Made by a program: the position numbers and the translations under genes
Source: Brachionus manjavacas
Taxonomy: Eukaryota; Rotifera; Eurotatoria; Ploima; Brachionidae
Length of the DNA stretch: 64,000 bases
Direction of reading: 5' to 3'
NCBI GenBank assembly: GCA_019054805.1
Contig: JAHQIY010000017.1
Location: 248,001-312,000 of the forward strand
The notes under the pieces: generated by a model
Seen by the model: the letters and a program-made list of their open reading frames with translations, nothing else
What the model was told of the DNA's origin: nothing
Database searches by the model: none
Shown here: positions 46,359-57,867 of the stretch, in pieces
Layout of the letters: each line of letters begins with the position of its first letter
Numbering within the stretch: the stretch's first letter is position 1

Positions 46359-47217
46359 ATGGAAGTGTTACCTCATCATGTAAAACCAGAAGTTTGCTTG
46401 ACTCGGCCAAAATACAGAGACGGAAAAACACCAAAAGCAGTAAAGGTGTACACCTGTGCCCAAGAGTCCAAATATCTCCTCGTAGTGAATGTTCCGTCAA
46501 TCGGCATTCATAATGAACTTGTCAAATTATTCTCAATATACGGCACTGTGGAAGAACAAAAAATTCTTGACGAATATCCATGTGAGAAATTTTGTGAAAC
46601 AGTACTTGTCAAATTTGCCAAAATCGAGAATGCCAGGTTCATTGTTAGAATGATAAATGTTAGAAAAATAAATTAATTTCCGATTTGAAGAACGGCAAAA
46701 ATCAAATTGGATGATTACAATTTTTATGGTGGGTCTCTTCATGTGTGCTATGCACCCGAGTTCGAAACTATTCAAGACACTCGGGAGAAAATTAATGAGC
46801 GAAAATACATTGTACTAGCAAAATGCAAAAAATATGGTATATTAACAAAATTTTTTTCTAAAGGAACAAAATTTATTAATTTTCAATTAAGAATCAATTA
46901 AATTTGGTACACCGCAGTATGAACTTGAGCTAAAAAACCAATCTAAAAAAAAATCTAAGAAAAAATTAAACAAAAATCCTGTTTATACTCAAAATGAAAT
47001 TGGACCACAATTACCACCTGGCTGGACTAGGCCCTCAATAACAGGCAACATGTCTTATGATCAAAGTGTCAAAGAAATACGAAATAAAATGCAAAAAACA
47101 ATGGTAATTATAAAATTTTAAAACTATTTTAAACTAAATTTTGAATTTGTAATTTAGCCCCAACAACCCATGGTAAACATATTTCCAAAGAAAAGAAAAA
47201 AAATACTTCAAATTTAG
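46359..47217 (+). CDS. RBM48: RNA-binding protein RBM48, four exons
   Basis: Partner of ARMC7 in the minor (U12-type) spliceosome, binding the capped U6atac end. Exons 46359-46636, 46691-46836, 46892-47103 and 47158-47217 total 696 nt, 231 aa. The N-terminal motif PKYRDGKTPKAVKVYT is diagnostic for the family. An RRM follows (YLLVVNVPSIG; LFSIYGTVEE; ETVLVKFAKIENAR), then the family block FYGGSLHVCYAPEFET across exon 2. The tail is Lys-rich and ends PKKRKKILQI. The first donor (AG|GTTCAT) is weak, but frame and homology demand it. Reading on past it gives a false stop. It converges on MRPL24. Confidence 0.92.
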
Positions 47218-47220
47218 TTT

Positions 47221-47242
47221 TTTATTTAATTAGCTGAATAAA
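47221..47242. terminator. Crossed poly(A) signals of RBM48 and MRPL24
   Basis: AATAAA for RBM48 lies at 47237-47242. The reverse signal TTTATT for MRPL24 lies at 47221-47226, on the RBM48 side of it. If used, both messages extend past each other and share antisense 3' sequence. Confidence 0.55.
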
Positions 47243-47281
47243 AAAAATAATTATAGTTTTTTTTTTTCTTAATTAATAAAA

Positions 47282-48105
47282 TTAATAGACGTAGGTCTCT
47301 GCTCTTGGTCTTGTTTCTTTGATTCCATACTCTTTCATTAGCTCCTGTTCAACTGACATGTATTTGGGCTTAAATGTTTCTTTTATAAGCTCATTAGGCG
47401 GTGTATCTTTGTCTCCAGCTAAATTGAAAAAAACATTTTTTTTAATTTTTTTTAAATAATAAAAATTTTAAATCAAAAAATAATTAACAAATTACGTTTG
47501 TAAGCTGATTTTTTAGCATAATCAATAGTCGCCTCAGCATCTGGTGGAATCGGCAGAATTTGTCCAGTTCTTTTGGAAACTCTGACTCTTTGGCCATCTT
47601 CAGTATAGCGGAATTCGACCTCACAGGGCCTTAGATCAGACGGGTCGATTAACTTTACGTCTCGATTGACCACCAGAGGCTTCTCATTCAAAGTGTATTC
47701 TCCATCAGCAGCTGTTCCAGTGGTCGATTGTAAAACCAATTTACAATTTAGTCCAGCGACATAAACCCAATTTCGTTGCTTGATGATGCCATTTATTAGA
47801 CCTTGTTTCCCCGCGTCTTTTCCGCTCATGATTTGAACTTTGTCACCTCTGAAAAAAAACCATTCTGTAAGTGGAGGTACAATGATGCTTTTTTTTGGTT
47901 GACGAGGATCATTTCGGATCTGGGCCATTTTTGTCCATGGCGCAAACTCATCATAAACCCAATTTTTATGGTAATCGTAAATCACCGGTGGTGTTATTTC
48001 ATGTGAATTTTCGTAGACTACACCATTGAACATGGCCCGGCGAATATACTTCTTCGGAATGTTATGAAAACCATTCCAGTTCAAAATTGCTGTTAATTTT
48101 ACCAT
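47282..48105 (-). CDS. MRPL24: Mitochondrial large-subunit ribosomal protein L24 (uL24m), two exons
   Basis: Component of the mitochondrial 39S subunit, an assembly initiator in the uL24 family. Exons 48105-47496 and 47418-47282 give 248 aa. The KOW motif is clear: RGDKVQIMSGKDAGKQGLI followed by NWVYVAGLN. The mitochondrial-type extension LVVNRDVKLIDPSDLRPCEV, then FRYTEDGQRVRVSKRTG, is also present. The second exon ends PRAETYVY. The stop lies 64 bp from that of the convergent RBM48 gene. The start is 107 bp from PIGP, transcribed the other way. Confidence 0.95.
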
Positions 48106-48212
48106 TTTTTTTATTTGAATAAAGCTTTTTTCAAAATAAATAAATAAGTAAATTTTTAAATTGCATGTAGTTTTTTTTTGTTATAAATTTAGATATAAAT
48201 TAACAAAAATAT
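48106..48212. promoter_or_regulatory. Divergent promoter between MRPL24 and PIGP
   Basis: Only 107 bp separate the two start codons, so both promoters and 5' UTRs must fit here. The sequence is AT-rich with no clear TATA box at a fixed distance. The role is inferred from gene arrangement. Confidence 0.55.
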
Positions 48213-48626
48213 ATGAATAAAAAAATAGCTGAGCATTCGCCTGGCCCCAAACCAGAGCGAGCCATATTCGGCTTTTTCCTAATAATTTCCTCAATCATTC
48301 TATTTAGTCTATACGCATTGATTTCATTCATTCCAAATAGTGTTCTTGTTCAAATCGGATGGACTTATTTGCCTGACAAATATTGGTCTTTAGCTGTGCC
48401 AGCAGTCATAATTTACGGCGTTCTAGGCTATTTACCAATTTACTTTTCCATCAATACCACCAAAGTAAATGACTACTCTTCTATCTATAACATTGAAGAC
48501 GAGCACAGCCTTGGCAAACAAAACCAATTTGAAAAAGATCAAGATTCAATTGACCCGGCCTATGATATTCCAATTGGTGAAATTAATAATTTTTTGTTTA
48601 ATGATTTAGATGTACGAAGCGGCTGA
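48213..48626 (+). CDS. PIGP: GPI-GlcNAc transferase subunit P
   Basis: Small ER membrane subunit of the enzyme that starts GPI-anchor synthesis by adding GlcNAc to phosphatidylinositol. Single exon, 137 aa. Two transmembrane segments (about residues 18-40 and 58-82) flank the family motif WTYLPDKYWSLAVP. The first segment carries PERAIFGFF and YALISFIP. The C-terminal DIPIGEINNFLF is also typical. The end of its coding region overlaps the predicted start of ALKBH1 by 17 bp in another frame. Confidence 0.95.
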   Translation: MNKKIAEHSPGPKPERAIFGFFLIISSIILFSLYALISFIPNSVLVQIGWTYLPDKYWSLAVPAVIIYGVLGYLPIYFSINTTKVNDYSSIYNIEDEHSLGKQNQFEKDQDSIDPAYDIPIGEINNFLFNDLDVRSG

Positions 48627-49648
48627 GAGTGACCAAGATGTTTTTATGAAACAGTTCAAATTTTATAAGCAAATTAAAAGCTTGACTCTTCTAAACAATA
48701 CTGATTGTGTATTCCTAGATAATTTAGATATGAATGAAAATTTTAATGTAATTTTTTGAATAAAATTTTTTCAAATTTTTTTATTGTATTTTATAAGGTT
48801 GTTAAGTTAAATTTTGATAATATTTTAGATGAACAATTAAAAAAAACTGGACTAAAAGCCTCTCGTTTCCTAAATTGCTATGAGCTAAAAACAAATCCGG
48901 GCTTGCTGGTTATTCCCAATCCGTTTCTAAATAGCTGTCAGCGATTCTTGGTCACAAGATGCCTAGCACAGTACCACAATCGTCCAAATAAAACAAATTT
49001 AGATTTACATAAAAATCGAGAGGGAAATCTTTGGAACCAAGCAATAGGGTTTTTCAATAAAATTAATTTTAATCAGCGATTAAAAAATATTTTTTAAGGC
49101 TAAATAATTTTAATGAGTTTAATAAATTAAGATGGGCAACTATAGGCTACCATTATGACTGGACAAATAAGGTCTACAATGAACTGGATTTTACCGAACC
49201 ACCCCAGGAATTGAAGACTTTGTCCGAGACCATTGCTTCTTTGATCGGATATCCAAACTATAAACCCGAAGCTGGGATTATTAATTATTATCATTTAAAT
49301 TCGACTCTTAGTGCTCATCAGGATCATTCGGAAAAAAATATGAGTGCACCTTTGCTCTCAATAAGTCTTGGTTGTTCAGCGGTTTTTTTGATTGGCAACG
49401 AGTCCAAATCAGAAAAGCCTGTTGCTTTGTTGCTTAGATCTGGTGATGTGGTGATCATGAGTTCAAAATCACGACTGTCTTTTCATGCAGTGCCAAAAAT
49501 TTTGCCCGATCCAAATGTGCATAGCTATTTTGAATTAGATGATAACTCAACAGAAGATAAAAACCAAGAATCAAATGAATGGAATGATTTCTATAACTAT
49601 ATTAAAATAAACCGAATTAATATTAACATTAGACAGGTTAATAATTAA
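48610..49648 (+). CDS. ALKBH1: AlkB homolog 1, Fe(II)/2-oxoglutarate nucleic-acid demethylase, three exons
   Basis: Dioxygenase acting on methylated tRNA and DNA in nucleus and mitochondria. Exons 48610-48747, 48798-49048 and 49099-49648 total 939 nt, 312 aa (human 389). The iron site is visible: H203 and D205 in LSAHQDHSEK, H259 in SRLSFHAVPK. Family blocks include LRWATIGYHYDW and EAGIINYYHLNSTL. The first exon encodes YEAAESDQDVFMKQFKFYKQ, like the family N-terminus. Its first ATG lies inside the PIGP coding sequence; an alternative ATG at 48646 would avoid the overlap at the cost of 12 residues. Introns of 50 nt. Same-strand overlap suggests one primary transcript for both genes. Confidence 0.9.
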
Positions 49649-50345
49649 ATTTTCAGTAAAAATTACCCACATATTTATAAAATTTCTGAAGCTGAAATTT
49701 TTTTTATGTATTTATCATTCGTCACATTGAAATCTTAAAAAATATGTCCGTAAAAAAATTTTATCTAGAATCTGAGGATAACTTTTATTGTCAATGATTT
49801 AATTAAATTTTATTAGGCTTTAAGGCTTTAATTATAAAGAAATCCAACAAAAGAAGTGACTTTTATCGTTTAGGAACTAGAGAAAATATAAAATTAAAAT
49901 TTTGAATAATCTTAAAAACGCATTTTAAAAAAATTGATATTATTATTTATTTTAACTTGCATATCTTTGGAATGTATTTGTATTTTATTAAATGATTTGA
50001 GGCAATCTATCAAACATTCGGCTCATGGGTCTTGAAACCACAACATTGATGGTACCTATTGTTAATACGTAATGTAGCTGCCATAGATGGCTTCCTACGC
50101 AACTCTTCTCCTTATACATAACTTTAGCTTACTATAGTTTTTCTCTTTTATATTATTATAATTAATTTGAGATTGATCCTTACGATTTAAGATCTATTTA
50201 TATTGTTAATAAATCGGAATACACTATTCTAGTAACTTCTGAATATTTAAATAATTTTAATCTTTTTGTTGATAATTTTCAATTAAAAATTAAAATTTTA
50301 GTGATAAAAATTTAGTTAGAGAGAGGAAGAAAAGAATTTTACATA
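49649..50345. other. Downstream flank of ALKBH1
   Basis: AT-rich. The part at 49990-50110 is GC-richer and may be repeat-derived, but no frame is recognised. Confidence 0.35.
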
Positions 50346-50354
50346 ACTTTTAGT

Positions 50355-51170
50355 ATTTAATAATAATAATAATATAAGGTTATAGAATAAAGATGACTAT
50401 TAATCATCCTTAAACGGAGCACAAAGATTAGTTGCGCTATGGTAACCTGTACAACCTTTTTTTAATAAAAAATAGTTGTCTAGTTTATTTTTAAATCCAT
50501 TTAAAGTTGTTTGTTCAATCACTTCTCTTGGTAATTTGTTCCAGACATTTGCAACTCGGTTTGTAAAAAAGTTTAATCTTGAATTATTATTTCTGACAAG
50601 TTGTTTTTCAAAACCATAACCATGACTTCTTGTTTCATAATGTTCCGACAATTGATCCAACGGGTAATGCTAACTCAACCTCATCAAGGTTTTTACAATT
50701 TTAAACTGTTCAATTAAATCACCTCTTAATCTTCTTTCTTCAAGCGTTGTAAGTTTCAATTGTCTAAGACGTTCCTCATAGCTCAAGTTTTTTAACTCTC
50801 CGATTAGTTTCGTCGCCCTTCTTTGTACTGTTTCTATACTTGCTATGTCCTTCTTTAACATCGGATTCCAAACTTGGACAGCATACTCTAAGTGAGGTCT
50901 AACTAGGGAAGTATACAGCTTCTTGATTGTTTGCATATCACGGTATTTAAATGTACGTTTGATTAGACCTAAAGTTTGATTAGCTTTCTTAATAACTGCT
51001 GCGATATGTGCTGAACTTTTCAAATCGTTACTAAAAATCACACCTAAGTCTCTTTCTTGAGTTGACTCAGCTAATTTGTAACTATTTTCCGAATGACCCA
51101 ATTTATAATCGCATTTTTGGTTGTTTGGGCCATAATGAATGACAACGCATTTAGAAAAAAAATTAATATA
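50355..51170 (-). mobile_element. 5'-truncated CR1-like LINE fragment
   Basis: The minus strand encodes ERDLGVIFSNDLK, KLYTSLVRPHLEYAVQVWNP, VQRRATKLIGELKNLSYEER and EERRLRGDLIEQFKI, the post-RT region of CR1-type LINEs. A frameshift near 50665 is followed by the C-terminal RLNFFTNRVANVWNKLPREV. The element ends in a (TTA)n tail (50358-50373). The RT core is absent. Confidence 0.82.
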
Positions 51171-52686
51171 AACAATTCAATTTGGATTTTATTTTTGAAA
51201 ATACTTATTATTAGTTTCATTATTTATTTGAATCACAAGAATATTTAGATTTTTAACCCAGTAACACTATTAAAATTATTTAAAATTATCTTTTCAATAA
51301 AGCTATAGAAATATTCCATGGCTAGTTGAAAAGAGGAAAGGAAATAAAAATTTATTCTTAATAAATTCTTTATAAATTTAATGACAAATAATTGTACAAA
51401 AAAAAAATTTACATTTAGGAATTATTTATAACAGTACTAAACAATTTGGGGTCAATTATATTTTTCAACAAAATTAGTTTGATTAATTTCTTTAAAATAA
51501 TTAAATATACCAATAATAAACAATTCGAAAATCTTCTCTAATAATTTGGTCACTTTTGATTTTTAAATTTTCAAATATATTCAAAAAATGATTTCATGTG
51601 TTTTATTTAATTAAATGATAAAAAAAAGTCAAAAATTGTGAATTTTTAAAGTATCAAAATCATTTAACAACACAAACGGTTTCGAAGCAATTTTTTTAAA
51701 ATTCAAATGCTTGATTTAACTTTTCGGAGTGAAAAAAAGAAAATTGTTTAAAAAGCTAAAATTTTTAATGTGTTAAAACTTATCAGCCTTTAAACTAAGT
51801 GATTCTATTTCTTCGGTTTTTTATCTTTAAAAATTAAAAAACATCATATCAAATAATTCACTAATTTATTTTAATTTTAAAGGTATTTTACAATTTAAAT
51901 AAATATCTATTTTTTTGTTAAAATGACGCAGACGGAACTTGAAGAGAAAAATCGGTATTTCCAGATTTAAAGCATTAAATTGCTTTTTTTTTGATTTTCA
52001 AGTAAAATATTTTGCCTAAAAAATAAATCGATAAACCAATTTTAAGCAGCCGAAATTAAATTTGCTGGATTTTTTTAAAATTTAAATGAATTTTTATTAA
52101 TAATTAATAATCATTAGATACTTTTTATTTGCTAAATAAATTTATAAAAATTTTGAATTAGAAGTTCTTATCCAAATTTAATTTTTGACAATTTTCCTTT
52201 CTAAGTGTGCATTTGGCATACTACTAATTTAAAAAAAAACTCGGTCAATTAGCATTTAAAAAATTAATATTAATATTAAATACAACCAGTTAAAGTCAAA
52301 TTAAATAAGCCATTCTGGTAAATTTACATTTATTTGACTAACTTATCCCAAAAATTAAAGTTCCTTTTAAAATTCGAATATTCAGCCTATTGAGGAAATA
52401 GATAAATTCAAATTATTTTGTTTAGATATTTTTTAATTATTTCTGCTATTTAACAATCGGCTTTAATTGACGCTCAGTCTCTTGAAAGCGATCTATAAAT
52501 AATATTACATTTTATTTAAATAGACTAAAATTTCTTCAAAAATTTTTTTTTTTATTTTAAAAAAATTTAGATTATTTATAGAAAATGATACGTGACAAAA
52601 TAACTTTATCAAATATTTATTTTTTTTAATTAAAAAAAAAATCAAATTTCTTAAAACCCAAATTTAGTAGCTAAGTTTGACTTAAA
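51171..52686. other. AT-rich stretch upstream of the GPCR
   Basis: No coding frame or repeat recognised. Confidence 0.4.
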
Positions 52687-53783
52687 ATGATTCAAAATGA
52701 AACCAGTATTAAACTATTTTACTCCAAAAGAGAATTATCCAGCATTGTAGCTGACTACATAAATGTGTTTTGGCTACCATCGATCTGCATTTTTGGCATG
52801 ATAACAAACATTTTAAGCATCGTGGTCTCATATAATAAAAATTTCCTTCAAAACCCTCTCAAAGTGATATTGGTTGACTCAATTGGCGATTTGTTTTTTC
52901 TCTTGATACAATCATTTTTGTTCATAATCCGGTGCGGTAGTCTATGTCCATGGGGATACTCGTATACAGCCAAATTGTACGAAGTCTATATCTATCTGTT
53001 AATCGGCTACATCATCGTAGTTTTCCGAGTTCTTGTTGATCTATCGGTTTCATTCAATCGCCTACTCATTTTATCTAGTGTTCAAATGAAAGAGATAAAT
53101 TTCTATCTGCAGTTGATTGTGTTCATAACAATAGCAATAGTGCTCAATGTGCCAATATTTGGTATCTCAAGGGAAATAGTGGTCAAAGGATACTACTACC
53201 CCAATCGAAACTCGAGCTTATATGAGATTTTGTATGATAAGGATGTCAGGGAAAATTTCAAAATTAGATGGGTGGCAATAATCATGTCCGCAATAACAGT
53301 TGTCAAAGACCCCTTTTTGTTCACTTCATTTTGTGGTATTAATATTGCAATAGCGGTAAAATTCCGGCAGCATATGAGCAAAAAAAAATCCATGACTTTG
53401 GTCAATATGGTGAAGACAAGTAAAAATAAGTTTTTTTAATTTTAATTTTTTAATTTTTTTATTTAAAAGCTGTGAACACAATTAGTCAAGAGTCGACTAA
53501 TAAAAAAGGAAATAATAAGGGGTCAAGTAACAGAAGAGAAAATAGCACTACACTAATGCTTCTGGGATTATGTGTAATTTACTTTTTTGGCAATTTAATA
53601 GATACGTCCGCGATCATTTTGGACATATTTCGCTTTGATGTGTACTACAAGTATGGCTTTATTGTGCTTATTGGAAATACTTTATTTTTTCTATCACATT
53701 CGGTAAATTTTTTTGTCTATTATTTTTTTAACCCCAGTTTTCGTAAACGCTTTAAAAAAATTATTTTCTTCTGGCGAAAATAA
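52687..53783 (+). CDS. Divergent rhodopsin-type G-protein-coupled receptor, two exons
   Basis: Exons 52687-53419 and 53470-53783 give 348 aa. Seven hydrophobic segments can be placed: six before or around the splice junction region and the last two in exon 2. N-glycosylation-type NETS lies near the N-terminus. A Cys pair candidate is RCGSLCPWG before TM3. TM3 ends VSFNRLLIL, where DRY would be expected, and TM7 has SVNFFVYYFFNP in place of NPxxY, followed by a basic helix 8 (SFRKRFKK). The shape fits peptide (FMRFamide-like) receptors found in protostomes, but the ligand cannot be inferred. The third intracellular loop is interrupted by the intron. Confidence 0.85.
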
Positions 53784-54505
53784 ATCTTTTTAATCCAAAA
53801 TTTCAAGCTGATAATTTTTTAAATAAAATTAATTCGATTTATGTAGATTTTGTCACCAAATTTGAATTAATTAACTTGAACAACTTGTTGTTAAATTTTT
53901 TTAAATTATAATGTTATCAAAAACTTTATTATTTTTATACCTAAATGTATTTAAAAAAAATTTTGTATTAATTGTTTTTTTTTAATTTAAATAAATGAAG
54001 TGTTAATCAGTATCTTGAGGAATGGACTAGCGTGATAATTAACCTTGAAAATTAAAAAAACTTACGGTACTTAAAGGAAATTCGGGAAAAAAATTTTTCT
54101 ATTTATTTTTTATTTTTTTTGGTAAACGCTTAAAAAATTATTTTCTGTTATTCCATCTTTTAAGTCTTGATTGTAAAACTGAGTTTTTTTTGATGATTAA
54201 ATAGAATCAAAAAATAATTAAGTATTCCGGATGTATTAGGAAAAATATTTTGAATCAAAAAATTTAGAAGTTTAATTTCTGGGAAATAATTTTTGCAATA
54301 GAATACATTTCTAAAATTATCTTAAGTATTAAAAAATCAAAGCGCTTTTTAAAATTATTTTAAAAAATATCATTAAATGAAATGGTCCTTAAAATTTTAT
54401 TTCATAAAAAATCATTAGAAATTAGCAGTCACGGTTAATGATAACAGGGAAATTATTGAAAAAAGTTTTAGATAAATCTCAATTTTATTGAATTTTTATT
54501 CTAAT
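53784..54505. other. AT-rich stretch between GPCR and DHDH
   Basis: No gene or element recognised. The right end supplies DHDH poly(A) signals (TTTATT near 54496). Confidence 0.4.
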
Positions 54506-55617
54506 TCAAAAACTGCAACCTAATTGTTTCATTGACTCCAAGATTATTTCATTAACAAGCCTTGAATTATCATGACTAACAACAGGATGTTCTTTCCAGC
54601 CTAAAAAAAAAACTTAAAAAAAAAAAATTTTTAAATTAAAATTAACCCTTAGAAATAGCTTCTCGACAAGCTTCAGCTTCGTAACTTAAGCCAACACTGT
54701 TGGTAAAATTTGTAGGCGGACAGCTAGGCAAAGGTTCTTTATGTGTTGTTCCATCGGCTTTGATAAACTCGACTGGACACCAGGAAAAGTCCGGAATTTC
54801 GATCAAACCCTTGTCACCCATGACCGAAGTTCTTGCATTCTGGACACAAGTAGTCGACATATTAATCACAGCAATCCGGTTATTTTTGTACAGCAATGTG
54901 ATAGATGCACTCTCGTCACATCCTGATGGCATCAGATGACCATTACAGCTTATCTTTAATGGTTTTTCGTGGTCCATTAAAAAACAAATCATTTGAATTG
55001 GATAAATTCCAATACTTAAAAATAGAAATATTGAAATCAGAAAATATTTAAAATAAAAAGAAGATAAATTAATAAATCTACTCTAATAGACCACCACCAC
55101 CTAGCTCTCGCATATTTAATCTATCCACACTTTTAATAGGAACCATAAAATTGCTGATTATGTATCGAATATCTCCGATAGATCCATTAGTGATTTGTTC
55201 TTTGAATTTTTTCATTATCGGAAAGAATCTTGTCCACAAAGCTTCCATGAAAAATATTCCTTTTTCTTCTGCTGCTTTCAACACTTCCTCTTGGTCTTGT
55301 TTGTTCAAACTCATTGGTTTCTCGCACAGAATGTGTTTACCAGCACTGATCGCTTTAAGACAGACTTCTTTATGCGTGTTATTGGTGGTTCCAATGTAAA
55401 CAATGTTCACATTTGTGTCAGCAAATAGTTCATCATAAGATCCATAGTGAGAAGGAATTTCGAATCTTTGGGCGAATTTTTCGGCTCTTTCAAGAGACCG
55501 TGCTGCACAAGCTTTAAGAACATGGTTTGGCATTTTTGTTGCTCTTAAAGCGGTACAAAAATCTTGGCTTATCAATCCACAAGCAGCTATTCCCCAATTT
55601 AAAATAGTTTCACTCAT
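54506..55617 (-). CDS. DHDH: Trans-1,2-dihydrobenzene-1,2-diol dehydrogenase-like oxidoreductase, three exons
   Basis: Gfo/Idh/MocA-family NADP-dependent dehydrogenase; mammalian DHDH oxidises dihydrodiols and D-xylose. Exons 55617-55082, 55014-54647 and 54600-54506 total 999 nt, 332 aa (human 334). The Rossmann start is WGIAACGLISQDF (residues 8-20), followed by NIVYIGTTNNTHKE and the EKP motif at 99-101 (CEKPMSLN). The substrate domain has EALWTRFFPIM and the GGGxLLDIGIYPIQ block spanning the first splice. An ATG 24 nt upstream is in frame (55641), but Met at 55617 gives the usual family start. All motifs are intact. Confidence 0.93.
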
Positions 55618-55641
55618 TTTAATGTTTTCTATTTTTTTCAT

Positions 55642-56590
55642 AAAATATCTCTTAAATAGTATTTTTAAGATCAGGTGATTTTTTTTATAATTTCATAAAA
55701 TTTGAAATCTTTTTTATTAAATATTTAGAATGTAAAGTAGAGCTTTTATTTCTAAATCTTATTTTAAATTTAGTCGAGTCACTATGAAAATAATTTTTAA
55801 TTTTCAAATTTATCGAATCAAGTAGTTATCTTTTTCTTTAAGAAGCTGAGTTTGGAAAAATAATTTTTTGTTTTCAATATTTTTCAGAATTAAACTTCAG
55901 AATTCCAAGGTTTGCTATGGGTATCGATAGCAAATTATATTTTATTGATTTATTGGTGTTTTATTGTTCTTTGTTCATTATGTTATTTCTTTTAATGAAA
56001 TTTAATTATTATTTTAATAAATTTAATATTTTATTCAATTATTTTCATATAAATAATCATTAGATAGGAATTTAAGTGTTAAAATGGTTTTTTATTTGGT
56101 TTATAATAACATAAAATTTAAAATTTGTTTTTAAAATCTGCTTTTAGTAGTAAATATATTAGAATATAAAATTAAGCTTTGAATTTACATCCATAAATGC
56201 TTTTGATGCATTTTTATAAGCAATCATTCAATTTAGAAAAGCGGCTGCGTCGCTTTAAAAATAAATTATAATTTTCAAAGTGATAAAAATTCATTAGTCT
56301 GAATTTTTTTAAATAAAATTTTAAAAGCTGAGTAAGTTAGAGTGCGAATTAATTTTTTATTTCTATGTTTCCAAGTGATCCTTAAAAAAAAACTTTCTTG
56401 ATAATTGGTAAAAATTTGAACAAAGAACACTGTTCTATGTATTTTTGATGCCGATTACGAATTTCTTATTGAAAAATTCAAAAACTTAACCGATTTTCTG
56501 TTATTTTAAAATGAAATAAGTTTAAGAAAAAAATGGGATTGGGGTTAAACCGTTAATTTCATTTATTGCAATAAAAAGTGTGAATTTTCT
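55642..56590. other. AT-rich stretch
   Basis: No coding frame or element end was recognised between DHDH and the transposon cluster. Confidence 0.4.
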
Positions 56591-56626
56591 ATTTGATTGA
56601 TATTTAAAAAAAACTTTTTAAAAATG

Positions 56627-56940
56627 CCGAGAAGTAACTTCCAAAATACCCAAAAAGCTTATAGCGAAGAAACTTTACAAATAGCCATTGCCGAAATTGA
56701 AGCTAAAAAATTAAACAAACATCAAGCTTCTGTGCGCTTTAACATTCCATATTCAACACTTAACGACCGAATCAATGAAAATCAAAAAGACCTGCAAATG
56801 GTAAAGGTGCTACCCCATGGATCCCTAAAGAATTTGAAACGCTTTTAGTTGAAGTGATCAATCAATTAGCTGATTGGGGTCATGGTATTAATTTTGCTAG
56901 CATTAGAAACTTTGTGAAACACTATTTCAGCAAATAAAGA
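56627..56940 (+). pseudogene. N-terminal part of a pogo/CENP-B-like transposon protein
   Basis: An open frame begins MPRSNFQNTQKAYSEETL and continues KLNKHQASVRFNIPYSTLND, a psq-type helix-turn-helix as in pogo/Tigger/jerky proteins. The frame shifts near 56800 and goes on as PWIPKEFETLLVEVINQLAD and INFASIRNFVKHYF, the second DNA-binding half. No DDE domain follows; a MULE-type element begins about 50 bp later. Confidence 0.75.
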
Positions 56941-57329
56941 GAAAACGTCAACAATAAAAACGAGGATTAAAAGAACGCATAAATTCTTTGCTTACCTATA
57001 AATTATTAAAAAATACCTCTAAAATATAAAAACTTACCTCTAATATTAAAAGTTCATCTTTAATAAATTAAAGAGACTTCTAAATCTAAAACAACTGATC
57101 TAAATATTAAAAAACCCGCTAATAAATGAAAACTGCAGCTAATTATTAAAAAAAAAAGCTAATCAATTAAAAAACATCTATTTTATGAAATAAACTCTGT
57201 TAATTAAAAAATTCAAATGTTTCATTTAATTGACATTTACTCATTGTTTTTTTTTTAATTGATAACTAATAAAGTAATTAGCTATTAATTAATTTGACTA
57301 TTAATCTATAAATTCTTTTTTATAAGAAA

Positions 57330-57830
57330 ACTTGGAATGAATTATATCGTGTAAAATGGAAAATACTGAAGACCATCAATGATGCTGAAGAGATCGAGGG
57401 TCAGCCACGAGCGAAAAGAGGAAAAGGTCTAGTTTACGATCATTTATGTAACTTTGAATCGTTCGAAACAATCAGTGAAGAGATCAAAAATGGAAAAATT
57501 GGTTACAATCAATGGATATTTTGTGAACTCAAAAATGCTTAAAATGGAGAAAAATATTGGTACGACTGTTCATTTTCAAAGCATGGATGCAAAGTTCGAA
57601 TGTTTTTATTGATAACATCCGACAATGTAAAGAGAGCATTCGTTTCAAACAATGAACACGATAATAACGAGGAAGATGCCAGAGACTACGATAAAGTGCC
57701 ACAACAAGTTTACGATAAAATAGTCGAATTGGAAGGATTGGGATTTTTTAAGGTATTTCAACAATCAGTGGGGAAAAAACAACACAGGCTGGTACGAAGG
57801 GTACGCTCCCGGTCTTCCGAGTACAACTAA
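57330..57830 (+). pseudogene. MULE FLYWCH-like N-terminal region, broken
   Basis: The reading WNELYRVKWKILKTINDAEE, then YNQWIFCELKNA, a TAA stop at about 57539, then GEKYWYDCSFSKHGCKVRMF matches a FLYWCH-type zinc finger (C...YWxC...GCKVR). It runs to about 57745, where it joins, in another frame, the post-catalytic part (WYEGYAPGLPSTTNSPESTH). This places the deletion junction. Confidence 0.65.
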
Positions 57831-57867
57831 TTCTCCCGAGTCCACACATGCTCATACTAAGAAAAAA

